The position numbers and the translations under genes are program-made. Shown here in pieces: positions 27,138 through 35,691 of a stretch of 64,000 bases of DNA. The stretch lies in assembly GCF_000715495.1 (NCBI RefSeq), contig NZ_JNLX01000148.1, positions 1 through 64,000 on the forward strand, in the 5' to 3' direction. This DNA is from Hymenobacter sp. IS2118. Lineage in GTDB: Bacteria; Bacteroidota; Bacteroidia; Cytophagales; Hymenobacteraceae. The notes below the pieces were generated by a model. It ran no database searches. It worked only from the letters and a program-made list of their open reading frames with translations, and had not been told where the DNA came from. The stretch's first letter is position 1. The number at the start of each line of letters is the position of its first letter.

Positions 27138-27890
27138 CTACGCAGCAAGCAGGCCGTTGTAGTAGCGCACCAGCTCCACGGCGGCTGCTTCGCGCTGTTT
27201 CTTGCTGAAATTTAGCTTGTGGGCCTGTAGGTACTGCTGTATTTCCTTGCTGCGGTCGGCGAGCAGCCGCACCACCGAGGCCTTGGAGCCGACGGGATAA
27301 TAAACGCCCGCTTTTTTGATGAATAATTTGTCGATGTTCAAAAACTCGACGTCGACTTTGCGGTCGATAATTTGCTCCTGCTGGCGCTTGGCCCGCTTGG
27401 CCAGCAGCTGCATCTCGCCGTCTGCCAACACTTCGTAATAGCCCGTGCGAATGACGGCTTTCGAAGCGCTATCGGCCACCAGGCGCAGAAACCGGCGGTC
27501 GTTGATGGTGAAGCCCCGCAACTGCTCGTTGATGAGCCGCAGGGTGAGCGGGCTGGTAGGGTGCTGCAACACCACCTGGTCTAGCACCACATCATAATTT
27601 AGACGCAGATTGCTGAACACGTGATTGTTGTAGTCGATGCTGCCCGGTTGTTTCTCGGGTACGGAGAAAAACTGATGGCCAATCTGGGCGTGGTACCGCT
27701 TGGCGTAGTCCACGTATTCGGGGCCGTTGTAGAGCTGTGGCGGGCCCACGAAAGCCGCAGTGTACTGCTGCTGAGCCGCCGTCACGGCCGCTAGCAAGCG
27801 GGCATCGTCCGGGGACTGCTGGCCCCAAACGGGCAGGCTGAGGGCAAACAGGCACAAGCCCAGCCCGCCCGTAATGCGGTATGTTTTCAT
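27138..27890 (-). CDS. Secreted protein of unknown function, first gene of the TonB/DUF4249 operon
   Basis: A protein of 250 residues with a signal peptide ending PVWGQ. Recognisable stretches are LYNGPEYVDYAKRYHAQIGHQFF, split here as LYNGPEYVDYAK then RYHAQIGHQFF, and a basic C-terminal half (AKRAKRQQEQIIDRKVD; NIDKLFIKKAGVYYPVGSK). No enzymatic motif is obvious. It precedes the TonB receptor by 49 bases on the same strand and is probably co-transcribed, so a periplasmic accessory role is likely (inference). The family is often seen in this position in Cytophagales, from memory, and has no assigned function. Confidence 0.7.
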   Translation of the reverse strand: MKTYRITGGLGLCLFALSLPVWGQQSPDDARLLAAVTAAQQQYTAAFVGPPQLYNGPEYVDYAKRYHAQIGHQFFSVPEKQPGSIDYNNHVFSNLRLNYDVVLDQVVLQHPTSPLTLRLINEQLRGFTINDRRFLRLVADSASKAVIRTGYYEVLADGEMQLLAKRAKRQQEQIIDRKVDVEFLNIDKLFIKKAGVYYPVGSKASVVRLLADRSKEIQQYLQAHKLNFSKKQREAAAVELVRYYNGLLAA

Positions 27891-27947
27891 GGGTGCAAAG
27901 GCGGTAGAAAAGGCGACGAAGCTGCGGCGGGAAGGACGCCGGCCCGG

Positions 27948-28649
27948 TTAAATCCGTTGCAGGCTTTTGTAAAAAGCCTCCTGATACGATTTGCCAATGG
28001 GCACGAAGTGGCCGTCCCGCAGGTTAGCCGTGTTGTCCTCGATGGATTCGATGTGCTGGGTATTGAGCAAGTAGCTGCGGTGTACCCGAATGAAATTCGG
28101 GAACGTGCGAAGGCGGGTTTCCAGCGCCTTCAGGGTAGTGTACACAATGTATTTGTGCTTGGCAGTCACGATGTTAACGTAGTCCGACAAGGCCTCCACG
28201 TACAGCACATCATCGAAATTGATGCGCACCATGCGGCTGTTCACCTTCACGAACAGGTCCGTGTTCACGGGACTCTCGGCGGCCGGGGCGGGGGGCTGCC
28301 GCGACTGCACCCGCTCAACAGCCTGCGTGAAACGGGCAAAGTCGAAGGGCTTCACCAGGTAGTCCGTCACGCGCAGCTCAAAGGCATCGACGGCGAAATC
28401 CTGCCGGGAGGTGGTGATAATGACTTCGGGCGGGTCCGTGAGCACGCGCAGCAGCTCCAGACCGCTGAGGTGGGGCATCTCAATGTCGAGAAAAAGCACG
28501 TCCACCTGCTTGCCTTCCCGAAAGAAAGCCAGCCCGGCAATACCGTCGGCCAGGGATGCTTCCAGCTTCAGATTCGGCGAAAGTTCGATGTAGTGTTCGA
28601 GCGTCAGACGATTGATTTCGTCGTCGTCGATGATGGCGCAGGTCAACAT
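27948..28649 (-). CDS. LytTR-family response regulator
   Basis: A protein of 233 residues from ATG 28649 (MLTCAIIDDDEINRLTLEHY); the frame to 28772 has a non-protein-like extension. A receiver domain (about 1-120) has the acidic pair DDDE, phosphoacceptor VLFLDIEMPHLSG, conserved Thr in ITTSR and Lys in YLVKPFDF. It is followed by a LytTR DNA-binding domain (about 135-233): INFDDVLYVEALSDYVNI, FIRVHRSYLLN. No LytS-type histidine kinase is adjacent, so it is an orphan regulator here. It lies upstream of the operon starting at 27890 on the same strand (57-base gap), which makes that operon a likely target. Confidence 0.92.
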   Translation of the reverse strand: MLTCAIIDDDEINRLTLEHYIELSPNLKLEASLADGIAGLAFFREGKQVDVLFLDIEMPHLSGLELLRVLTDPPEVIITTSRQDFAVDAFELRVTDYLVKPFDFARFTQAVERVQSRQPPAPAAESPVNTDLFVKVNSRMVRINFDDVLYVEALSDYVNIVTAKHKYIVYTTLKALETRLRTFPNFIRVHRSYLLNTQHIESIEDNTANLRDGHFVPIGKSYQEAFYKSLQRI

Positions 28650-28849
28650 AGCAAAAGGAAGAAGAGGCGGGCAACAGCGTGGGCAAGTGGCAAAAGCAAC
28701 CATTCGCCGCCATAAAGTAACCACTCGCCGGGCAATTACGCCCCGCGGCCGGTCCTCAAACGGCTCGCTCAACCGAAATCTCTAGTTTTGAGCAGTCAAC
28801 CACCTCACGTAGAGGACTAGGTTTCTCCAACTCCTTCAGCTTTTCCGCG

Positions 28850-29259
28850 ATGATTACGAAAGCTTTCCTCTTGCTGGCCATGGTTTTGGGTACTTCCACG
28901 CTGCAGGCGCGGCCCCGCCCCCGGCCCATCTCGGAAGCCGCGACCGAAGTCCGTGGCGAAAAAGCCACTCCCGGCTTTGCGGTGCAGGTTCGCGAAGCCC
29001 AACGCATCAGCGGCTACCTCACCGATATGCTGGTGCTCAGCAGCGCGCAGGGGCACGCCGTAGAAGCCTGCACCCGGTCGGGTGCGAAGCCCTGGCGCTG
29101 GCCGCCACGCCCGCCGACGCGGCCCTGGCGCGGCGGCAATACCTGCTGGCATTGGGCCGGACGCTGGCTCCCAGCCAGCTGGAGAATTACATCGCCATTC
29201 GCGCGCAGCTGGTCGGCACCCTCATGCCCCTCGATGCCCTGGACATCGCCTCCCGATAG
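28850..29259 (+). pseudogene. Small secreted alpha-helical protein, frameshifted
   Basis: From ATG 28850 the frame gives a signal peptide (ending LQA), then a helical stretch (EAQRISGYLTDMLVLSSAQG), then becomes Trp/Pro/Arg-rich nonsense. In another frame the following DNA reads sensibly as EALALAATPADAALARR and LAPSQLENYIAIRAQLVG, ending LDALDIASR plus TAG at 29257-29259. The switch lies within about 29060-29090. The total of 410 bases is one short of 137 codons, as expected for a single-base deletion. Intact relatives look like periplasmic helical proteins of about 135 residues of unknown function. It may be a true pseudogene or a sequencing error. Confidence 0.6.
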
Positions 29260-29269
29260 CCTTAACCGC

Positions 29270-29335
29270 TAAATGCAACGCGGGGCGGGAGCCGGAAAGC
29301 AAATGGCTTCCGGCTCCCGCCCCGCGTTGCATTTA
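29270..29335. terminator. Bidirectional terminator, 28-bp perfect stem
   Basis: Positions 29270-29297 and 29308-29335 are perfect reverse complements (28 bp) around a 10-base loop, with AT ends (TAAATGCAACG) and a GC core. It lies between the convergent frameshifted gene and kmo, 11 bases from each. Confidence 0.9.
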
Positions 29336-29346
29336 AGGTGCCGCAC

Positions 29347-30732
29347 TTATTCCAGGTCCTTCTGCCGCATCTCCTGCGCAACCAGTTCCTGCACGGCGGG
29401 CAGGTCAAAATCGGCTTCGGTTTGAATGCCGGGCATAAGCCGGGCCATGATGGCATCCTGGCGCTGGCCGGCGGCCCAGGCCTCGGCGTAGGGCGTGTGC
29501 GAAAACGTAACCTGGGAGTAGAGCGGCGTCCAGCGGCCGGGAAACTGCTGCGAGATTTTGGCTTCTATCTTCTTTTGCAGCAGAAAACGTGGGTCCGCCA
29601 CCCGGTCGCGCATCTCGGTGAAGTTGTAGAGGGCCAGGTCGGCCATGGCGTCGGCGTTGGGCTTGCGCTGGGTCTGAAACTCGCTGAAAATAGCGGGCCA
29701 GGCGGCGTCGCCGTGCTGGTCGAGCAAGTCATTGAGCACGCGGCAGTCCTCGAAGCCAGCATTCATGCCCTGCCCGTAAAACGGTACCATGGCGTGCGAG
29801 GCATCGCCGAGCAGCAGCACGTCGTCGTCGTACTTCCAGGGGTAGCAGCGAATGGTGACCAGCGAGCCAGTGGGGTTCTCAAAAAACTCCTGCGTAAGCT
29901 CCGGCATCAGCGGCACGGCATCGGGGAAAACGCGGGTGAAAAAGGCAGTGACGTCGGCCGGCGTTTGCAGCGCGGCAAAGCTCTCGGCGCCCTCATAGGG
30001 GAAAAACAGCGTGCAGTTGAACGAGCCGTCCAGGTTGGGCAGCGCAATCATCAGGTACTGGCCGCGGGGCCAGATGTGCAGGGCATTTTTCTCGAGCTGC
30101 CACGCGCCGTCGGGGCCGGCCTCAATGGTGAGCTCCTTGTAGCCGTAGTCAAGGTAGTCCTGCGAGTAGTCGTAGCGGTCCGTTCTCTGCAACGCCCCGC
30201 GCACGGCCGAAAACGCCCCATCGGTGCCGAAAAGGCGCGTGTAGGGCTCGGTATGCTCCTGCTGGGTGGCGTTGTCGAGCAACTGCAGCTCCTGCTTTTT
30301 GAGGTCGATGCGCCGGCACTGCTGGTCGAAGCGCAGCGTCACGGCGGGGTTGGCATCGGCCAGGTCGAGCAGGCGGCGGTTGAGGTGGCCGCGGTTGACG
30401 GAGTAGATGGCCTGGCCTTCCTGCCCGTAGGGCTGGCGGGTGAGGTTGCCCTGGGCATCGTGCATCACCCGGCCGCTCATGGCAATGCCTACTTCGCGGA
30501 TGTCGTCGGCCACGCCCACGCCTTCCAGGGCCCGCCAGCCGCGGTCCGACAGCGCCAGGTTGATGGAGCGGCCTTCCTGGAAGCCTTCCCGGCGCGGGTC
30601 GGCGCGGCGCTCGAACACTTGCACGGAATGCCCGCGCCGGGCCAGATACAAGGAGAGCAAAGAACCGACCAGGCCGGCTCCCATCACGGTGAGGGATTCG
30701 GCAGCGGGCAACGATGGAGTAGGTGCGGACAT
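29347..30732 (-). CDS. kmo: Kynurenine 3-monooxygenase
   Basis: A protein of 461 residues from ATG 30732 (MSAPTP); ATG 30744 would add four residues. It has an FAD-binding GxGxxG (MGAGLVGSLLSLYLARRGH) near residue 20, the KMO-typical EGRSINLALSDRGWRAL and RGHLNRRLLD, the second FAD motif LLGDASHAMVPFYGQGMNAG, and a hydrophobic C-terminal region. It hydroxylates L-kynurenine to 3-hydroxykynurenine with NADPH and O2. The downstream enzymes lie at 35679, 40067, 38950 and 50640. It stands alone on the minus strand. The first gene of the pathway, tryptophan dioxygenase, is not in the window. Confidence 0.95.
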   Translation of the reverse strand: MSAPTPSLPAAESLTVMGAGLVGSLLSLYLARRGHSVQVFERRADPRREGFQEGRSINLALSDRGWRALEGVGVADDIREVGIAMSGRVMHDAQGNLTRQPYGQEGQAIYSVNRGHLNRRLLDLADANPAVTLRFDQQCRRIDLKKQELQLLDNATQQEHTEPYTRLFGTDGAFSAVRGALQRTDRYDYSQDYLDYGYKELTIEAGPDGAWQLEKNALHIWPRGQYLMIALPNLDGSFNCTLFFPYEGAESFAALQTPADVTAFFTRVFPDAVPLMPELTQEFFENPTGSLVTIRCYPWKYDDDVLLLGDASHAMVPFYGQGMNAGFEDCRVLNDLLDQHGDAAWPAIFSEFQTQRKPNADAMADLALYNFTEMRDRVADPRFLLQKKIEAKISQQFPGRWTPLYSQVTFSHTPYAEAWAAGQRQDAIMARLMPGIQTEADFDLPAVQELVAQEMRQKDLE

Positions 30733-31284
30733 AGGACAGTGCATGGTGAGGCAACGAAGCTACTACGTGCCGGGCACCCAGTACGGCCATCGTGCGGGTG
30801 GTTGAGCCAGCGCCAGTTTTGGCGGGTTGCTTCGTCGGGTGCAGGCGCGTGTTTGCCGGGCATCAGCCGGGGTTTGCCGGAATCTGGCCAGCGCCCAAAT
30901 TGATAGCCAGACCTTTGGGGTATTAGAACAAAACCACTTTCTATTGTGAAGCATTTTCGAATTCGATATCAGCGCATCAGTTACCTGCGGTGGCGCTGCC
31001 GGGCTACCAGCCGCCAGGCCCTATTGATGGCGCGGCCCCTGCTAACGGGCTACAGTGCCGGGCCAAGTGCCGCCGCCTGGCGGCGGGCCATTCCCGTAAT
31101 GGTTCTATTGAAGCCGGCGGCGACGGTATTGCGGGTTGGGGACTTTGTGGTTGGGGAGGAAGGCGACCCCCAACTACTGGGCCACCCTGATATTATGTAT
31201 TAATTAGCTATAAATCAGAAAAATAATCACCGCAAAGAATGCTGTTATGAATTTAAATAACGCAGTGATTTGAGAAAAAAGCAG
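30733..31284. other. 550-bp spacer without a supported gene
   Basis: Short open frames exist (for example 30946-31203 from a GTG), but their translations are Arg/Ala/Pro-rich and non-protein-like. The left part should hold the kmo promoter; TAGCTTCG lies about 25 bases before the kmo start on the minus strand. The right part becomes AT-rich ahead of the TonB receptor promoter. I see no repeat or RNA gene. Confidence 0.55.
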
Positions 31285-31292
31285 TAGATTTG
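31285..31292 (+). promoter_or_regulatory. Bacteroidota-type -7 element TAGATTTG
   Basis: An exact match to TAnnTTTG, 26 bases before the ATG at 31319, in AT-rich DNA. A TTTG lies at 31269-31272, closer than the usual -33 spacing. Confidence 0.6.
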
Positions 31293-31318
31293 CAGCCTCA
31301 TTTTTCAGCTTCCACCAT

Positions 31319-34063
31319 ATGCGTCAACCTTACTTTGTTTTTATTTTATGCCTGCTGCTTCCGCTAGGGAGTTGGGCGCAGGGCGCTCAGGCCATCAGTG
31401 GAACTGTTCAGACGGAAGTCGGGACGTCGCTGCCCGGGGCCACGGTGGTGGTGAAGGGCACCTACACCGGCGGCAGCACCAACGAGGAAGGCCAGTTTCA
31501 GCTGAAAGCCGATTTCTCGAAAGGACCGTTGGTGCTTTCGGTTTCTTTTATCGGCTACGAAACCCAGGAGCTGCCCCTCAGCGCGCCGGATAACGCCATC
31601 ATCGTGACGCTGCGGCCCAGTGCTGTGCTCGACCAGGTGGTGGTAGCGGCTTCCCGCGTGGAAGAGAGTATCGGCCAGGTGCCGGTGACGGTTGAGAAGC
31701 TGAACCAGCGCCAGGTAGAGCAAATCACCACGCCCGACCTGGTGGCAGGCCTGGGCCGGTTTAAGGGCATCGACATCAGTAGCTCCAGCATGCTGTCCAC
31801 CAGCTTCAGCACGCGGGGCTTCAATTCCTCGCGCTCGGAGCGCGTGATTCAGCTGGCCGACTACATGGATACGTCCATTCCCAGCCTGACCAGCAACTTT
31901 GGCAACCTGCTCGGCACGCCCATCCTGGACGTGGCCAGCGTGGAAATTGTGCACGGCCCGGCCTCGGCGCTCTACGGCGCCAACGCCTTCAACGGCGTGC
32001 TGCTTACCAACTCCAAAGACCCCTTCATCGACCAGGGCCTGACGGTGCGCCTGCGCGGTGGCACCCGCAGCCTGCTCGACGGCCAGCTGCGCTACGCCCA
32101 GAAAATCGGCGAGCGGGTGGCGTTCAAAATTGTTGGTGGGGCCATTCGGGCCGATGATTTTATCGCCGACAACCAAAGCGCCACGTCCAGTCTTATCGAG
32201 CCGAACAACAACGCCGTGGGCTCGCCGGCCGGCTACGATGCCGTGAGCCGCTACGGCGACGTAGGCGCCATTACGCTGGGCACCACCTTGATTAACCCCG
32301 CTACCCGGACTCCTTACCTGGACCGTAATGGCAGCCCAATTGCAACGCCAGCGGCTTTGGTGGGCAAAACGCTCTTTCTGCCGGGCTTCACCGAAGCCCA
32401 ATTGATTGGTAGCGACGACAAAACGCACTCCTATAAAGTGGCGCCGAGTCTGGCCGTACTGCTCACCAATAGCATCAAGGCGACGGTCGATTACAAATAC
32501 ACCAACGCCACTACCACCTACCAAAGCGCCAGCCGTTACCGCTTCATCAACAGCGGAGCCCACCAGGGACGCGTGCAATTGGAAGGCAGTAACTGGTTTA
32601 TAAGAGCCTTTACCACCCGCGACTATTCCGGTGGCCGCGACCCCCAGACCGATGGGTCTTATAACCTTGGGTTTTTGGGCGGCTTCTTGCAAAACCAGGT
32701 TATCCCCAGCAGTTCAACTACCTACGCTCAACGCTACGTGGGAACTTACCTCGGTACGCTGGCTGGTTCCCTGAGCGGTGGCCTGCCCGCTGATGCGGCC
32801 ATTAATGCGGCCGTTGCTGCCGCAAGACCTACCTTATTGCAGCCCGGCACGCCTGAGTTTGCGGCCGCCCGGAATCAGATTATCCACGACCCAACGCCCG
32901 GCCAGGGCGCCCGTCTGGTGCTGCGCTCCATTCTCAACGACGGCAGCGGGCAGTACACCTACCGCAATAGCTTTGCCGACCTGACCGTGGGCGCGGCCTA
33001 CCGCCAGTTTTTGCTGGGTTCGGATGGCAGCTTGTTTGAAGACACCCGGGACGGCGACCGCATTCCCAACTACGAGTACGGCGCGTATGCCCAGGCCAGC
33101 AAAACCCTGCTCGATGACCACCTGAAACTGGCCGCTGCCGGCCGGGTCGACCGCTTCAAGAACTTTGGTACGGCCTTCTCGCCCCGCGCCTCGGCCGTGT
33201 ACTCGGTGGGCGCCGACAAGCAGCATAACTTCCGCGCCAGCTACAGCCGCGCCTTTCGGGCCCCTACTCAGAACGACCAATACATCAAGCTCGACGTGGG
33301 CCGGGCCATTCTGCTGGGCAACGTTCGTAGCGGCTTCGAAGGCTACTCCGTGAACGTGTTGCGCGGTGCCTCGCCCGCCGATGCGGCCAACCTGTACCGC
33401 GCCGACAAGCTCACGCTGGAAGAAGTGAACAGCTTCGAAATCGGTTACCGCGCCCAGCTGGCCAAAAAGCTGTACGTGGATGTTGACCTTTTCCGGAACA
33501 ACTTCAACAACTTCATTGCCACCCAAAACTTTGTGGGCAACGTGGACGGTACCCGCCCCGCTCCGGCTCAGCTGGCTACCACCAACACTGCCGGCAGCTC
33601 GGTACGTGTGATTCAGGTGGCGGCCAACGTGGACCAGGAAGTAAAAAGCCAGGGCGCGGCCTTTACGTTGAGCTACTCGTTTTCGCCCGCCCTCATCCTG
33701 AACGGCAACTACAGCTACAACGAGCTTACGACTGACAACTTCAAGGCCGGCACCCAGTCGTTCTTCAACACGCCAACCCATAAGTTCAATTTGGGCGCCG
33801 ATGGCCTGCTGCTGGAGCGCAAGCTGAGCTACAACCTGAACTACCGCTGGGTGGATGCCTTCGTGTACGAGTCGACCTTCGCGACCGGCACCGTGCCCGT
33901 GGCGCAAACCCTCGACGCGCAGGTGGGCTACACGCTGCCCAGCCTGCACACCACGCTCCAAGTGGGCGGCACCAACCTGCTCGACGCCCAGAACCTGCAG
34001 GTGTACGGCGCCCCCAGCATCGGCCGCATCGCCTACTTCGGACTGCTGTTCGACATCAAGTAA
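31319..34063 (+). CDS. TonB-dependent receptor with carboxypeptidase-regulatory-like domain
   Basis: A protein of 914 residues. A signal peptide (ending GSWAQ) is followed by a CarboxypepD_reg-like domain (about 25-100: ISGTVQTEVGTSLPGATVVV, VSFIGYETQELPL). A plug domain (about 110-225) has VDISSS-like stretches and VEIVHGPASALYGANAFNGV; the barrel ends RIAYFGLLFDIK. Long extracellular-type loops lie around 280-400. No SusD-like or DUF4249 partner is adjacent. The ligand is unknown. Its position between kmo and the rest of the kynurenine genes makes uptake of an aromatic compound conceivable but unproven. A 28-bp terminator follows. Confidence 0.92.
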   Translation: MRQPYFVFILCLLLPLGSWAQGAQAISGTVQTEVGTSLPGATVVVKGTYTGGSTNEEGQFQLKADFSKGPLVLSVSFIGYETQELPLSAPDNAIIVTLRPSAVLDQVVVAASRVEESIGQVPVTVEKLNQRQVEQITTPDLVAGLGRFKGIDISSSSMLSTSFSTRGFNSSRSERVIQLADYMDTSIPSLTSNFGNLLGTPILDVASVEIVHGPASALYGANAFNGVLLTNSKDPFIDQGLTVRLRGGTRSLLDGQLRYAQKIGERVAFKIVGGAIRADDFIADNQSATSSLIEPNNNAVGSPAGYDAVSRYGDVGAITLGTTLINPATRTPYLDRNGSPIATPAALVGKTLFLPGFTEAQLIGSDDKTHSYKVAPSLAVLLTNSIKATVDYKYTNATTTYQSASRYRFINSGAHQGRVQLEGSNWFIRAFTTRDYSGGRDPQTDGSYNLGFLGGFLQNQVIPSSSTTYAQRYVGTYLGTLAGSLSGGLPADAAINAAVAAARPTLLQPGTPEFAAARNQIIHDPTPGQGARLVLRSILNDGSGQYTYRNSFADLTVGAAYRQFLLGSDGSLFEDTRDGDRIPNYEYGAYAQASKTLLDDHLKLAAAGRVDRFKNFGTAFSPRASAVYSVGADKQHNFRASYSRAFRAPTQNDQYIKLDVGRAILLGNVRSGFEGYSVNVLRGASPADAANLYRADKLTLEEVNSFEIGYRAQLAKKLYVDVDLFRNNFNNFIATQNFVGNVDGTRPAPAQLATTNTAGSSVRVIQVAANVDQEVKSQGAAFTLSYSFSPALILNGNYSYNELTTDNFKAGTQSFFNTPTHKFNLGADGLLLERKLSYNLNYRWVDAFVYESTFATGTVPVAQTLDAQVGYTLPSLHTTLQVGGTNLLDAQNLQVYGAPSIGRIAYFGLLFDIK

Positions 34064-34070
34064 GGACACC

Positions 34071-34132
34071 CCGTTGCTAAAAGAAAAACCCCCGACCTGT
34101 ATTCAGGTCGGGGGTTTTTCTTTTAGCAACGG
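34071..34132. terminator. Bidirectional terminator, 28-bp perfect stem
   Basis: The arms 34071-34098 and 34105-34132 are perfect complements around the 6-base loop GTATTC. They read as ACCCCCGACCT preceded by AAAAGAAAA, so each strand yields a GC stem plus a T-rich tail. It starts 8 bases after the receptor stop. Confidence 0.93.
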
Positions 34133-34162
34133 TCTCGTTGGTTGTTGGCAGTTAATTTTAAA

Positions 34163-34210
34163 AGTAACCGTAGCAAAAGCCCGTCATGCTTCGACAGGCT
34201 CAGCATGACG
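34163..34210. repeat. Short GTCATGCT hairpin repeat, second copy
   Basis: CGTCATGCT (34182-34190) pairs with AGCATGACG (34202-34210). The flank AGTAACCGTAGCAAAAG at 34163 matches that of the copy at 17649, so the homology extends outside the hairpin. Confidence 0.75.
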
Positions 34211-34293
34211 ACCAAGTAAAACACGGTTATTTCTTGTGTCACTTTGTGGCATAGTGAATTGATAACCAGAAATAAATAACTAAAAACCAGCAG

Positions 34294-34881
34294 CTAAACT
34301 ACCTGCCGAAAGGTGAGGTTGAGGCGCGGGCCCATTGGGCGGGCGGTTTTGGGCAAGGCGTGCTGCCAGTGCTGCTGGGTGGGGCCGCGCATCAGGAGCA
34401 GGCTGCCCGTGGGCAAATCCAGCCCGTAAGGTGCGGCGGCCAGCCCGGCGCGGGGCCGCAGCCGAAAGCGGCGCGTGGCCCCCAGGCTGAGGGAGGCAAT
34501 GGCGGGTACCGGGCCTAGTTCCGGCTCGTCGTCGGCGTGCCAGCCCATGCTGTCGCGGCCGTTGCGGTAGTAGTTCAGCAGCACGCTATTGAAGGCCGCG
34601 CCGGTGGCGGCTTCGATGCGCTGGCGGAGCTGGAGCAGCACGGGCGTCCAGGGCTGTGGCTCCCACGCCAGGCCGGAATAGCTGTAGTGAGCATCCGGGT
34701 CGCCGTACCAGGCGGTGAGGCGGGGCTGCGGCAGCTCCTTCCCAAACATGCGGATGCTGCGCTGCTCCCAGGCCACTTCGCGGATGAGCTGGGCCAGCAG
34801 GGCATCGGCTTCGGTCAAGGGCAGGAAAGCCGGGTCAAAAAGCAGGTCGGCCTGCGGCAGCGGCAGCGTCGAAAAGGCCAT
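34294..34881 (-). CDS. alkB: Alpha-ketoglutarate-dependent DNA/RNA dealkylase AlkB
   Basis: A protein of 195 residues. It shows the AlkB-like region with RLTAWYGDPDAHYSYSGL, the Fe(II) motif HxD in MGWHADDEPELG (about 125-136) and the distal His in HWQHALPKT, then RLNLTFR with the 2-oxoglutarate-binding Arg near the C-terminus. The length fits the ALKBH2/3-like bacterial group. It reverses N-alkyl lesions such as 1-methyladenine. It lies 41 bases downstream of a membrane-protein gene on the same strand, probably in the operon led by kynU or its neighbours, with no evident functional link. Confidence 0.93.
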   Translation of the reverse strand: MAFSTLPLPQADLLFDPAFLPLTEADALLAQLIREVAWEQRSIRMFGKELPQPRLTAWYGDPDAHYSYSGLAWEPQPWTPVLLQLRQRIEAATGAAFNSVLLNYYRNGRDSMGWHADDEPELGPVPAIASLSLGATRRFRLRPRAGLAAAPYGLDLPTGSLLLMRGPTQQHWQHALPKTARPMGPRLNLTFRQVV

Positions 34882-34922
34882 GCGAAATATTATGCCGTTT
34901 GTGACGGAACAGATAGAAGCCT

Positions 34923-35612
34923 TTATTTGGGCATCATTTTCTCCAGCTGCTCACGGACCTCTTTGGGCTGTTTTTGGATGAGGTAGCCGTTGAGCTTCTG
35001 GAGGCCGAAGAGCAGCGCGAAGCACACCAGTAGCGCGGGAAACCAGCTCCGGCTGCGGTAGTTGGTGGTGCCGATGGTGCGCGGCCAAAACCACAGCACG
35101 TAAGCCAGCACGGCTGGCAAGTTGAATAACGGGCCGTACCACGAGCTCAGGCCATAGCGGGGCAGCGCCCAATACATCAAAAACAGCCCCCCAAGCACCA
35201 CATAGGCAACGATGAAAGCGACCAGGCCCACCAAAGCCCGCTTGCGGTCGAGGCGCCACAGGTTCAGGCCCAGGAGCACGCCTCCCGCCAGAAAGGTGAA
35301 GGGAATCGAAAACAGGATGATGGTGATGGGCGAATACAGCGCCGGCCCGGTTGGGACTGCGGCCTCGTCAGCGGCGGTAGCGGTGGCGGCTTCCCGTTCC
35401 GCTTCGGCCGCGGCTTGGAGGGCGTGTAGCTTCGTAGCAGCAATTTCCAGGCCGGGGCGTAGGGCGGCTTCTTCGGCCGCGGGCTGGCCACGGCGCCGCA
35501 GCTCGTCGAGGGCGGCCAGCACGGCGTCCTCGCGGTACTGGGCATGGCCGGTCACGTACTCGCGCAGGTCTGCGTCGGTCTTGAGCAGCATCTTGGCGGC
35601 GTAATCTTCCAT
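34923..35612 (-). CDS. Membrane protein of unknown function
   Basis: A protein of 229 residues from ATG 35612 (MEDYAAKMLLKTDADLREYV); ATG 35621 would add MIP. The N-terminal about 90 residues form a charged helical domain with Glu/Ala repeats (AALDELRRRGQPAAEEA). They are followed by four or five transmembrane segments (about 97-117, 127-150, 160-180, 195-215) and a charged tail ending EQLEKMMPK. The repeated N-terminal stretch REYVTGHAQYREDAVLAALD resembles small Cytophagales domains that precede membrane segments. Function is unknown. It is upstream of alkB and downstream of the heptamer repeat that follows kynU. Confidence 0.7.
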   Translation of the reverse strand: MEDYAAKMLLKTDADLREYVTGHAQYREDAVLAALDELRRRGQPAAEEAALRPGLEIAATKLHALQAAAEAEREAATATAADEAAVPTGPALYSPITIILFSIPFTFLAGGVLLGLNLWRLDRKRALVGLVAFIVAYVVLGGLFLMYWALPRYGLSSWYGPLFNLPAVLAYVLWFWPRTIGTTNYRSRSWFPALLVCFALLFGLQKLNGYLIQKQPKEVREQLEKMMPK

Positions 35613-35619
35613 CGGAATC

Positions 35620-35691
35620 AATTAATAATGAGCAATGAACAATGAGTAATTAGCAGTGAGCAACCACACGATAATTGCTCATTGTTCATTG
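35620..35691. repeat. Heptamer-iterated inverted repeat (ATGAGCA type)
   Basis: The left arm 35620-35662 reads as successive heptamers ATGAGCA, ATGAACA, ATGAGTA, ATTAGCA, GTGAGCA. The right arm 35672-35691, on the minus strand, reads CA ATGAACA ATGAGCA ATTA. The right arm supplies the last three codons and the stop codon of kynU (Asn-Glu-Gln-TGA). Confidence 0.9.

Noticed and set aside
30946..31203. An 85-codon ORF from GTG
   Set aside because: The sequence is Arg/Ala-rich with no recognisable start context or family.
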